From: Lysobacteraceae bacterium
GTDB taxonomy: Bacteria > Pseudomonadota > Gammaproteobacteria > Steroidobacterales > Steroidobacteraceae
Assembly (NCBI GenBank): GCA_012516015.1
Contig: JAAYXG010000394.1
Span: forward strand, 1 to 7,744
Direction: 5' to 3'
Length of the DNA: 7,744 nt
The notes beneath the pieces are model-generated. The model saw nothing but the letters and a program-made list of their open reading frames with translations. It was not told where the DNA came from and did not search any database. Position numbers and translations under genes: made by a program. Shown piece after piece: positions 1 to 6,430 of the stretch; the first letter of the stretch is position 1, and every line of letters starts with the position of its first letter.

Positions 1-388
1 CCGCCGCCACCGATGTCGTGTCGACGACTTCGCCATTCTCGTCGAGCGCTTCGAGCACGGCCGGCACGCCGGTCGAGCCCCAGAGCACGAGGGTGACGGA
101 CGATACCTTGGTCGGAAACGTGGCCAGCACCGGGATGGCCTGCTCGGTTGCCATCGCATTCAGGATGCCTTTGCGCTTCGTCGCGATGTGCGGGAAGAAC
201 ATGATTCGTCCCGCCGCTTTGCTCTTCGTGGGTTCGGCCGCGAGCTTGAACACCACGCCTTTTTCCGTCCAAGTAGGCATGGGCTTGCCGATTTCGGCCT
301 GCTCGAAGTCGATCACGACTTCCGCCGCATACGCGGCGGTCGCGCTGCCGATCAGGGCGACGAACGCACTCGCGAACCGTCGATTCAT
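1..388 (-). CDS. Small Sec-exported protein of unknown function, third gene of the DUF1592/DUF1552 operon (3' end outside window)
   Basis: I read this frame by hand from the reverse complement. It starts at ATG 388-386 and stays open for 129 codons to the window edge, so the C-terminus is missing. The N-terminus ([21 protein letters not shown], then AEVV) is a clear Sec signal peptide with two Arg, a hydrophobic core and an AYA/A cleavage site near residue 21. The mature part begins [20 protein letters not shown] and continues with alternating hydrophobic and polar stretches typical of a beta-sandwich. It includes the stretch [20 protein letters not shown] near residues 97-116. No catalytic motif, Cys or haem motif is visible. 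Its start overlaps the stop of the DUF1552 gene in an ATGA, which implies translational coupling and a shared role. I do not recognise a named family. A carbohydrate- or surface-binding accessory domain is a guess from fold-like character only. Confidence 0.8.
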   Translation of the reverse strand, partial: MNRRFASAFVALIGSATAAYAAEVVIDFEQAEIGKPMPTWTEKGVVFKLAAEPTKSKAAGRIMFFPHIATKRKGILNAMATEQAIPVLATFPTKVSSVTLVLWGSTGVPAVLEALDENGEVVDTTSVAA

Positions 389-1716
389 ATCATCTCGAGC
401 CCGCGCATCGTGCCGGTCGAGGAGGCGAACTTGTCCTCCTCCAATCCCATTCGCTGCAGCATCGAGACGAACAGATTCGGCAGCGGATAGTCTTGCGCCT
501 GATCGAAGGCGAGATGCTGGCCATGGCGGAAGCCGCCGCCGGCGAACAGCGTCGGCAGATTCGTCGTCGAATGCGCGTTGGCGTCGCCGAGGTTCGTGCC
601 GTACAGAATCATCGTGCGGTCGAGCAGCGTCTCCTCTCCCTCGCTCACCGCCTTCAGATCGGTGAATAGATCCGCGAGCAGCTTCATGTGCCATTCGTCG
701 AGCACTTTGAGTTGCGCGAGCTTGTCCTCCGACTTTCCGTGGTGCGACAGATTGTGATAGCTGTCCGTGATCGTCGCGCCTGGAAGCGTCACGACCGGTG
801 TTGCGACGCTGTTCAACATGAGCGAGATCGAGCGAGTGGAGTCCGTCTCGAACGCGAGACGTGCGAGGTCGTACATGGCCTTCACCTTCTCCATGTACTG
901 CGCCGGATTCGTGAGGCCCCTCGGCGGCTCATAGTTCACGACCGGCTTCGGCTTGCGCTCCCACTCCCGCGATTCTTGCAGGCGATGCTCGAGATCGCGC
1001 ACGCTCGTGAAGTACTGATCGAGTCGCTGACGGTCGCGTGCGCCGACATCGCGCTGCAGCGCTTTCGCCTGCTCCGAAACGGTGTCGAGGATGCTCCGTC
1101 CAGTATCGAGCCGGCGCACTTGCGCTTCCACCTCCTCGGGCGTGCCTTGCAGGAAGAGCTGGTTGAACACCTCTGAAGCGCGTTCTTCCGGCGGAATCGC
1201 GACACCCGTGCCGGTCCACGAAAGGCTTCGAGCCGCGCCATTGACCGAGAGCGTGAGCGACGGGAAGCGCGTGAGCGTACCGATGCGCTCGGCGATGAAT
1301 TGATCGAGCGAGATCGTATTGCGGAACGAACTGCTCGCCGGGTGCGGTGCCGCGGTCAAGAAGCTGATGTCGGAAGGATGACCGCCGTCCACGTTGGGAT
1401 GCGACACCCCGCTGATCACCGTGAAGTCGTTACGGTGCGCCTCCAGCAGCTTGAGGTACGGCGATGCGACGTAGTCCCGACCGGAGCCGGTCGGGAAGAA
1501 CTGATCGGGCAACAGGCCGAGGTTGTTGCAGATGCCGAGCATCCGGCGCGGTGCGGCACCGGGTGCAAGCGGAGAGGAGGACGCGGCGCGTGCCGTCCTC
1601 GGGAGCATTGCCTCGAGTAGCGGCAGCGACATCGCGACGCCGACACCCTGCAGGAAGCGGCGGCGCGAGACGGGCTCGCGGGTCGTGATGAAGGGAGCGC
1701 GAAATTTGGTAGTCAT
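385..1716 (-). CDS. DUF1552 (HXXSHH motif) family protein, Tat-exported
   Basis: The product is 443 residues from ATG 1716. It matches the DUF1552 family (PF07586), named for its HXXSHH motif, seen here as HNLSHH at residues 321-326. The N-terminus carries a twin-arginine signal, SRRRFLQG at about 17-24, followed by a hydrophobic stretch and an ARA/AS cleavage region near 44-45. Export in folded form by the Tat system is therefore likely. The C-terminal part ([20 protein letters not shown], about 368-387) resembles the metal-site region of the alkaline-phosphatase-like DUF1501/sulfatase fold. That is a distant inference; no enzymatic activity is established for the family. An in-frame TTG at 1734 would add six residues, but I prefer the ATG because GGAG lies 10 nt before it and the Tat motif then sits close to the N-terminus. 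The gene follows the DUF1592 gene by 27 nt and overlaps the next gene by 4 nt. DUF1552 and DUF1592 genes are commonly adjacent in genomes, and the substrate is unknown. Confidence 0.93.
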   Translation of the reverse strand: MTTKFRAPFITTREPVSRRRFLQGVGVAMSLPLLEAMLPRTARAASSSPLAPGAAPRRMLGICNNLGLLPDQFFPTGSGRDYVASPYLKLLEAHRNDFTVISGVSHPNVDGGHPSDISFLTAAPHPASSSFRNTISLDQFIAERIGTLTRFPSLTLSVNGAARSLSWTGTGVAIPPEERASEVFNQLFLQGTPEEVEAQVRRLDTGRSILDTVSEQAKALQRDVGARDRQRLDQYFTSVRDLEHRLQESREWERKPKPVVNYEPPRGLTNPAQYMEKVKAMYDLARLAFETDSTRSISLMLNSVATPVVTLPGATITDSYHNLSHHGKSEDKLAQLKVLDEWHMKLLADLFTDLKAVSEGEETLLDRTMILYGTNLGDANAHSTTNLPTLFAGGGFRHGQHLAFDQAQDYPLPNLFVSMLQRMGLEEDKFASSTGTMRGLEMI

Positions 1717-1743
1717 GATGCTGAAGCTCCGCAACGCATAACG

Positions 1744-4533
1744 TCACTTGTTCTGGAATAGCTCGCTTCGAACGATTTCCTCGACCAGCGTACGCACGCC
1801 GTACTCGCGCGCTCTCGCGCGCTTCAAGATCCGCTCGAGCTCGTCGCGATCGGTGAAGCGCACCGGCGCACCCGTCGCGAACGTCACCAATTGCTTGGCG
1901 AGATTGCGAGCGATCGCGACTTCATCGGCCAAGATCAGGCGTTTGAACTCCTTCACATCGCGGAACGTGCGGCCGTCGGGCAACTCGCCGGTCGCATCGA
2001 CAGGCGGCCCGTAGTGAAACGCGAACGCCTGCCCGTTCATGCCATAGCCGGGCTCGGGCGGTACGTCTTCGGCGACCGCGCGATAGCGCACGCGATGCGC
2101 ACCCATCACGTCGAAGCTCTCCAGCGCAAAGCCGGGCGGATCCATCTTGATGTGGCACGACGCGCAACTCGGATGCTCGCGATGTTTAGCGAGCTGTTCG
2201 CGGATCGTTACGGCGCCGCGAATATCGGGTTCGACAGCGCCCGCGTTCGGCGGCGGCGGACGTGTGTCGATGCCGAAGATGCGCTCGGTGATCCAGTGGC
2301 CGCGCAGCACCGGTGAGGTCGTCGTGCCGTTCGCGGTCACTTTGAGCACGCTCGCCATCGTCATGATGCCGCCGCGCTCGTTGTCGGGCGGCAGCGAGAC
2401 TCGGCGCATGTTCGCGCCCTTCACGCCGGAGATGCCGTAGTGCTTGGCAAGGCGTTCGTTCAGATACGTGAAGTCCGAGTCCACGATGTTGCGTGCAGGC
2501 AGATCCGCGCGCAGCAGCTCCGCAAAGAACAACTGTGTTTCTTCCAGCGCGGCGAGCTTGAGCGGCTCATCCAACTCGTAATCGTTGTAGATCGTGGCCG
2601 AAGGCGAGGTTTCGTCGATCTTGCGCAAATCGAGCCAGTAGTCGGTGAACGCATCGACGAAGCGGCGCGACTTCGGGTCGTTGAGCAGTCGCGCGGTTTC
2701 TTGTTTGAGCACTTCCGGTTTGTGCAGCTCACCCTTTGCAGCACGCGCGCGCAGTGCCTCGTCGGGCGTGGAGTTCCATAAAAAGAGCGAGAGGCGCGTG
2801 GCAAGCGCCCAGTCGTCGAGCTTGCCGGGCCGCTCCTCGACGAATACGAAGCTCGGAGAAACGAGCACGCCGGTGTACGCGGTGAGGAGCGAACGCGCGA
2901 AGCCGGAACCGAGCGCGAACTCCCGCTCGAACAGACCGAGAAACCGTTGCACGTCCCGTTCCTCGACGGGCCGGCGGTAAGCTTTCTGAATGAAGTTGCG
3001 CAGCAGCCGCTCGGCGTCGCGATGCGGCGAGCTCGAATCGACCTCGACGGTGACGCTCTTGATCGGGCTGCGCGGAAACACGAACGGCGCATCGAGCGGT
3101 GGCCCGCCCACCGGCGGTGCGCTATAAGGCTCCACGGCTTCGAGCGACACGCCGCCTTTCTCGCCCTCGTTCAACTGTCGCATCGGCAGATCGCCGAACA
3201 AGAGCTCGTAACCTTTCGTCCCGTCGTCCAGCGGCCCCGTGATTTCCAGCCATTGCACCGCGTAGCCGGGCATGCCTTCTTCGGTCGCAAGCGGATTGAC
3301 GTACTGCTCGTCCGTGCCGTTGACGCGCGTGCGGAAGAGCCGCATCCCGTCGGTGCGAATGCTCTCGCCGCCTGCGAGCTGCACTTCGATCTCGCCGACC
3401 GAAGGTTTCGGCGTGAAGTCCATGACGCCGATGGGACGCGTCTGGCCGATGCTCTGCGCGTAGAGGCCGATCGGCTCGTCATTGCGGCCCGGCCAGATTT
3501 CATCGGCGTTGGGCCGATGCCATACAGGCAGCCAATAGACCGGCGCCTTCTCCTCGCCCTGACCCTCGTAAAACCAGCGCCCGATTCCGCCGCCGCTCAC
3601 CCAAATGGAGTAGCCCTTCAGCCGAATGCGGTAGCGCCCGGCGACAGGCACGTTGAAGCCCCAGCCGTACGCTCCGGCATCGCTGAAGATGCTGGAGACC
3701 TTACCCACGGCTTCGCGCTCGCGCGTTTCCGGACTGCTATTCGGCGCACGTCCGGCGCGTACGTCGGGCTGCGCGTGTGAGTCGAGCACGGGAAACAGAA
3801 GCCGGTCGGACAACGTGCCGTTCTCGCGCGGCTGATAGCGATTCTGTCCGATGGCGTCGCGCGCGTAGATTTTCCACACCGACTTCTGCGGCCGCTCGAA
3901 CGCCGCGGCCATCGCTTGGCGCATCGCATAGTCCGCCGCGGTCAGATAGCGCTCCATCTGCACGTAGGAGATGTCGAGCGCCTCGCCGCTCTTGTTGAAG
4001 CGATACGCTTCGCCGTCGAGCGGCAGCTTTTCCTTGATCTGCGCCCAAGGGATATCCAGCAGGTCCCGCAGCGCGTTCTCGTACTCATAGCTGTTGAGCC
4101 GGCGCTGAACCGCACGACCTTCTCGCGCCGTGAGCTCTTTCTCGTATGCGGTGACGGAAGCCACGATGGGTCGCGTGAATGTGGCGATGTCCGCGGGCCG
4201 GGGACGCTTCTCTTTCTTCTTGGGCGGCATCTCGCCCGTCGTGACACGATCGATGATCCTGACCCAGGTGTCCAAGTTGTCCCTGTTGTGCGGATCGAAC
4301 GTCAAGAGATCGAAGTCGAGGCCGCCGTTCGCGTCTTCGTAATGGCATTCGCCGCAGTAGTCGTCGATGAACGCGAAGGATTCGTCGGTGAGCGGCTCGT
4401 CCGCAGAGGCGGGGCTGCACAGCAGCGTCGCGACGATGAAGGTCCCGAAGGTGTTGCGTCGTGAACGGCGCGACGCGGTCGATCGAGCGATGGACGTCCG
4501 AGGGGCATGCGAAAGGAGGGCATTCGTCGTCAT
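1744..4533 (-). CDS. Exported DUF1592-type planctomycete cytochrome protein (DUF1587/1595/1592/1588/1585 architecture)
   Basis: The product is about 929 residues from ATG 4533. A signal peptide ends at SPASA/DEP near residue 44. Domains in order: an N-terminal PSCyt1-like haem segment with CGECH at about 60-64; a DUF1587 stretch (RLNSYEYENALRDLLDI, about 145-161); a long beta-rich insert from about 215 to 485 (including GRYRIRLKGYS); DUF1595 (about 510-570, with QKAYRRPVEERD); DUF1592 (about 572-700, with LATRLSLFLWNSTPDEAL); DUF1588/PSCyt3 (about 720-810) with a second motif CASCH at about 790-794 followed by KMDPPGF; and DUF1585 (about 850-924). Two CxxCH motifs suggest two covalent haems and a periplasmic or surface redox role. 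The true reaction is unknown. The start is uncertain: in-frame ATG 4545 and GTG 4581 also exist and none has a good Shine-Dalgarno, so I chose the one giving the shortest, already long (44-residue), signal peptide. It is the first gene of the minus-strand operon. A lipoprotein is unlikely because the residue before the signal-region Cys is Leu. Confidence 0.94.
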   Translation of the reverse strand: MTTNALLSHAPRTSIARSTASRRSRRNTFGTFIVATLLCSPASADEPLTDESFAFIDDYCGECHYEDANGGLDFDLLTFDPHNRDNLDTWVRIIDRVTTGEMPPKKKEKRPRPADIATFTRPIVASVTAYEKELTAREGRAVQRRLNSYEYENALRDLLDIPWAQIKEKLPLDGEAYRFNKSGEALDISYVQMERYLTAADYAMRQAMAAAFERPQKSVWKIYARDAIGQNRYQPRENGTLSDRLLFPVLDSHAQPDVRAGRAPNSSPETREREAVGKVSSIFSDAGAYGWGFNVPVAGRYRIRLKGYSIWVSGGGIGRWFYEGQGEEKAPVYWLPVWHRPNADEIWPGRNDEPIGLYAQSIGQTRPIGVMDFTPKPSVGEIEVQLAGGESIRTDGMRLFRTRVNGTDEQYVNPLATEEGMPGYAVQWLEITGPLDDGTKGYELLFGDLPMRQLNEGEKGGVSLEAVEPYSAPPVGGPPLDAPFVFPRSPIKSVTVEVDSSSPHRDAERLLRNFIQKAYRRPVEERDVQRFLGLFEREFALGSGFARSLLTAYTGVLVSPSFVFVEERPGKLDDWALATRLSLFLWNSTPDEALRARAAKGELHKPEVLKQETARLLNDPKSRRFVDAFTDYWLDLRKIDETSPSATIYNDYELDEPLKLAALEETQLFFAELLRADLPARNIVDSDFTYLNERLAKHYGISGVKGANMRRVSLPPDNERGGIMTMASVLKVTANGTTTSPVLRGHWITERIFGIDTRPPPPNAGAVEPDIRGAVTIREQLAKHREHPSCASCHIKMDPPGFALESFDVMGAHRVRYRAVAEDVPPEPGYGMNGQAFAFHYGPPVDATGELPDGRTFRDVKEFKRLILADEVAIARNLAKQLVTFATGAPVRFTDRDELERILKRARAREYGVRTLVEEIVRSELFQNK

Positions 4534-4654
4534 ATCGATTTGCATATCCAACGAGCGTCGATCCTTATCATATCGAGGCACCGTGCTGCTTTTCTGCGCC
4601 CATCGATACGCGCGGTGTATCGATGCTAGGCGCGCTCCGACGATAGCGCGTCGC

Positions 4655-4697
4655 GTTCGTCGAGTCGAACATTCACTGTTAAGTTCGGTGTACGAAC
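4655..4697. repeat. Pair of GTTCG-N5/6-CGAAC inverted repeats, possible tandem operator
   Basis: Two imperfectly spaced palindromes stand in a row. The first is GTTCG-TCGAGT-CGAAC at 4655-4670 and the second is GTTCG-GTGTA-CGAAC at 4683-4697, so their centres are about 27-28 nt apart. The same five-base arms occur twice within 43 nt of a divergent promoter region. This arrangement fits binding of a dimeric regulator, but the sites are short and no regulator gene is present in the window. The half-site GTTC/GAAC recalls LexA sites, but the orientation and spacing match neither the alphaproteobacterial direct repeat nor the Gram-positive CGAAC-N4-GTTCG form. Confidence 0.35.
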
Positions 4698-4800
4698 GTA
4701 TGCGGAATGCTGATCGAGTGATAGATATATCGCTCGGTCGGATGCTTGGCGCGAAACCGTAAGCCGCAGCGCGCTGAGTAAAGAACTCGCAGGAAGTGCG

Positions 4801-4815
4801 GCGCCGGAACGGCGC
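4801..4815. repeat. Short GC hairpin upstream of cytochrome c'
   Basis: GCGCCG-GAA-CGGCGC forms a perfect 6-bp stem with a 3-nt loop about 100 nt before the cytochrome c' start. There is no T-run after it on either strand, so it is not a typical intrinsic terminator. It may lie in the leader of the cytochrome operon or simply reflect GC-rich composition. Confidence 0.3.
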
Positions 4816-4905
4816 TTCGTGCGCTATGATGATGAACAGTGATCGGAACGCGATTGGTCAGCGTCCCAGCCGCGAACGAATTGCGCACCCATGTGACTTG
4901 TCGTT

Positions 4906-4909
4906 GAGG
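4906..4909 (+). promoter_or_regulatory. Ribosome binding site of the cytochrome c' gene
   Basis: GAGG is followed by a 9-nt spacer to ATG 4919. It supports that start over the nearby in-frame ATG 4925, for which the spacer would be 15 nt. Confidence 0.6.
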
Positions 4910-4918
4910 TACTAACGG

Positions 4919-5401
4919 ATGCAGATGCATGTGAGATTTTCCACCAGAACCGCTTCGGTGATTGCACTCATGGCAGCGATGTCATTCACCGCATTGCACG
5001 CGGACGCACCCGCCACGCCCGCTGAAATACAAAAGGCGCGTCACGATCACTACCACGCGTTGGGCGAAGCGAGCAAGAAAGTCCGTGACCTCATTCGGTC
5101 GTCCAAGCCGGATTTCGCGGTACTCGAACAGGCGGCAGAGCACATCGTCGATGCATCGATCGATCAAGGCCGGTGGTTCCCCGCGGGCAGCGGCCCCGAG
5201 GCCGGCAAGACGCGCGCGTTACCCGCAGTCTGGACGAAGCCGGGCGAGTTCGCGGCAGCACAGAAGATGTTCTCGGATCGTGCGCCAACGCTGTTGGCGG
5301 CAGTGAGGGCGAAGGACGTGGATGCAGTCCGGCGCGCGTTCCGCGAAGTGGGCGCTTCCTGCAAGAATTGCCACGACACGTTCCGCGCGCCTGAAGATTG
5401 A
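4919..5401 (+). CDS. Cytochrome c' (class II c-type cytochrome), periplasmic
   Basis: This is a 160-residue precursor with a Sec signal peptide, cleaved near residue 28 (LHA/D) or 30 (ADA/P). That leaves about 130 residues, the usual size of the four-helix-bundle cytochrome c' family (PF01322). The haem-binding CKNCH sits at residues 148-152 near the C-terminus, followed by FR at 155-156, as is typical of class II. The segment WFPAGSGPEAGKTRALPAVW (86-105) is the characteristic loop between helices B and C. In helix A the pattern R-x-x-x-Y places Tyr45 where family members carry the distal haem-pocket residue, often Leu. Family members are five-coordinate haem proteins that bind NO or CO, or act in electron transfer. 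The gene is followed after 3 nt by a b-type cytochrome, so an electron-transfer role with that membrane partner is likely. The haem should be attached by the Ccm or an equivalent system encoded elsewhere. Confidence 0.95.
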   Translation: MQMHVRFSTRTASVIALMAAMSFTALHADAPATPAEIQKARHDHYHALGEASKKVRDLIRSSKPDFAVLEQAAEHIVDASIDQGRWFPAGSGPEAGKTRALPAVWTKPGEFAAAQKMFSDRAPTLLAAVRAKDVDAVRRAFREVGASCKNCHDTFRAPED

Positions 5402-5404
5402 GCG

Positions 5405-6082
5405 ATGACGGAGAACCCGGCGTCGAGCGTGGCGCGCGTACGGATCTGGGATGTTCCGACGCGCCTCGTTCATTGGCTGATCGTCGCATCGGTCGCCACA
5501 TCGTGGTGGACCGCCGAACGCGGCGATCTCGAGCTACATCGCTACAGCGGCTATCTGCTGCTGGGGCTGCTGCTCTTCAGAATCTATTGGGGCTTCGCCG
5601 GGAGCTCGAGCGCGCGGTTTGCGCACTTCGTGAAAGGTCCGCGCGCCATCGCGCGTTACCTGCGCAGCGGGTCGACGCCGTCGGTGGGCCACAACCCGCT
5701 CGGCGCCCTGAGTGTGGTCGCACTGCTGTTGCTGCTCTTGATCCAGGTCACGCTCGGATTGTTCGCGGTCGACGTCGACGGTCTCGAATCCGGACCGCTC
5801 TCTCACTACGTGAGCTTCGAAGTCGGTCGCGCGTGCGCGAAGTGGCATGAGACCGTATTCGATGTCCTCGTCTGGATCATCGTGCTGCACATCGCGGCGG
5901 TGCTCTTCTACGTCATCTTCAGGAAGCAGAATCTCATCGGCGCGATGTTGCACGGTCATCGCGAGTACGCGGAGCAGCCCGGCTCATCGATACGGTTTGC
6001 CTCCGTCACCCGCACGATCGTAGGCATCGTCTTGGCCGTCGCGCTGACATGGATGATCGCGCGCGGCCTCGAGCTCCCGTAA
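5405..6082 (+). CDS. Cytochrome b561 / hydrogenase-type cytochrome b membrane protein
   Basis: The 225-residue integral membrane protein belongs to the prokaryotic cytochrome b561 superfamily (PF01292; COG3658-like). It opens with the hallmark RIWDVPTRLVHW (residues 13-24). Candidate haem-ligand histidines are His23, His45 (ELHRYSGY), His148 (KWHETVFD) and His162 (VLHIAAVL). The conserved GHNPLG is at 95-100. Hydrophobic segments lie at about 20-36, 48-66, 100-122, 150-172 and 203-220, giving four core helices plus a C-terminal one. The protein probably carries two b haems and moves electrons between the quinone pool and a periplasmic partner. Its start is 3 nt after the cytochrome c' stop, so the two are co-transcribed and cytochrome c' is the obvious partner. 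Direction of flow, quinol to c' or the reverse, cannot be told. The ribosome site before it is weak, consistent with coupling to the upstream gene. Confidence 0.94.
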   Translation: MTENPASSVARVRIWDVPTRLVHWLIVASVATSWWTAERGDLELHRYSGYLLLGLLLFRIYWGFAGSSSARFAHFVKGPRAIARYLRSGSTPSVGHNPLGALSVVALLLLLLIQVTLGLFAVDVDGLESGPLSHYVSFEVGRACAKWHETVFDVLVWIIVLHIAAVLFYVIFRKQNLIGAMLHGHREYAEQPGSSIRFASVTRTIVGIVLAVALTWMIARGLELP

Positions 6083-6123
6083 GCGCGTTTGCCGTCATCG
6101 CTCGCGATTGCGCGCTCATCTTC

Positions 6124-6150
6124 GCCTGGATCCCGGCCTACGCCGGAACG
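6124..6150 (+). repeat. Palindromic dispersed repeat, copy A
   Basis: The core GCCTGGATCCCGGC-CTAC-GCCGGAACG differs from copy C at only one or two bases. The stem has six paired positions and one C:A mismatch (6132 with 6147), around a CTAC loop. It lies 41 nt after the cytochrome b561 stop. Confidence 0.75.
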
Positions 6151-6214
6151 GCAATGTTGTTGAGTCGTGCCGAATTCAAACCGTGCAGGTTTTCGCGATG
6201 ATGTGATACCCACC

Positions 6215-6246
6215 TTCGTCGCTCCGGCGGAGGCCGGAGTCCAGGC
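6215..6246 (-). repeat. Palindromic dispersed repeat, copy B (inverted)
   Basis: Read on the minus strand, it is GCCTGGACTCCGGC-CTCC-GCCGGAG followed by CGACGAA. It is the same element as copies A and C in opposite orientation, with a perfect 7-bp stem (6222-6228 with 6233-6239). Two base pairs differ from copy C and both are compensated. A and B together form a head-to-head pair like paired REP elements. Confidence 0.75.
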
Positions 6247-6274
6247 TTAGGCGCGCATGGCGCTCTGCGTTTTT

Positions 6275-6306
6275 GCCTGGATCCCGGCCTACGCCGGGAC
6301 GACAAA
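6275..6306 (+). repeat. Palindromic dispersed repeat, copy C
   Basis: GCCTGGATCCCGGC-CTAC-GCCGGGACGACAAA has a perfect 7-bp stem (6282-6288 with 6293-6299). It is the best-preserved copy and is in the same orientation as A, about 150 nt downstream. GCGCTC occurs a short distance before both A and C, which hints that the repeated unit may extend beyond the core. Confidence 0.75.
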
Positions 6307-6370
6307 GCTATTACTCAAATACGCACGGTTGTTCGCGCTTCTTCGCGCCAAACGTCGTGTCAGCGACTTT

Positions 6371-6404
6371 TCCCCGGACAGCAGTGGGCCTACGCCGGGA
6401 CGAC
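6371..6404 (+). repeat. Palindromic dispersed repeat, copy D (degenerate or interrupted)
   Basis: The right half, GGCCTACGCCGGGACGAC (6387-6404), matches copy C exactly. The left arm is displaced: TCCCCGG at 6371-6377 could be the remnant, separated from the right half by about ten extra bases. The stem can still form from these outer arms with an enlarged loop. It lies 26 nt from the end of the downstream minus-strand gene. Confidence 0.5.
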
Positions 6405-6430
6405 GAGTATTAATGCAAGGAAAGCGCAAG

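Larger units (their letters stand above)
4534..4918. promoter_or_regulatory. Divergent intergenic region between the DUF1592 operon and the cytochrome c'/b561 operon
   Basis: This gap must hold the promoters of both outward-facing operons. I see two GTTCG/CGAAC inverted repeats (4655-4670 and 4683-4697) and a GC-rich hairpin (4801-4815), listed separately. A TATGAT resembling a -10 box lies at 4825-4830 on the plus strand, but nothing like a -35 box is at the right distance, so no promoter is called. The short open frames crossing the region on either strand lack a convincing ribosome site and have no recognisable protein character. If the DUF1592 protein really starts at GTG 4581 or ATG 4545, the gap is slightly shorter. 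Confidence 0.45.
6083..6430. other. Non-coding region with a cluster of short palindromic repeats
   Basis: This 348-nt stretch lies between the convergent ends of the cytochrome b561 gene and the unknown secreted protein gene. It holds four repeat copies, given separately, and no credible coding frame. The frame that crosses it on the plus strand is made largely of translated repeat and runs into the antisense of the next gene. The repeats may serve as bidirectional transcript ends, but no hairpin here is followed by a convincing T-run. Confidence 0.7.

Noticed and set aside
18..665. 215-residue plus-strand open frame at the left edge
   Set aside because: It is Ser/Arg-rich shadow sequence antisense to the small secreted protein and DUF1552 genes, both of which have signal peptides and an ATGA junction.
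2947..3780. 277-residue open frame on the plus strand antisense to the DUF1592 gene
   Set aside because: It lies wholly inside a gene with clear domain matches on the other strand, is Arg/Ala-rich, and has no recognisable domain; this is a common artefact at high GC.
4481..4545. Lipoprotein signal in the DUF1592 protein (Cys within TLLCSPASA)
   Set aside because: The residue before Cys is Leu instead of Gly, Ala or Ser, and a good signal peptidase I site ASA/D follows.
4655..4697. LexA boxes
   Set aside because: The GTTC/GAAC half-sites are inverted with 5-6 nt spacing, unlike known LexA patterns, and no SOS gene is nearby.
4679..4930. 83-residue minus-strand open frame across the divergent intergenic region
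   Set aside because: It has no ribosome site or recognisable features, and its start overlaps the start of cytochrome c'.
6082..6116. AGCGCG...CGCGCT inverted repeat right after the cytochrome b561 stop, considered as a terminator
   Set aside because: The loop is 23 nt, the stem is only 6 bp and no T-run follows, so it does not qualify as an intrinsic terminator.
6251..6274. GCGC-GCATG-GCGC followed by TCTGCG and five T, considered as a plus-strand terminator
   Set aside because: The stem is 4 bp and the T-run is separated by six bases from it; too weak to call.
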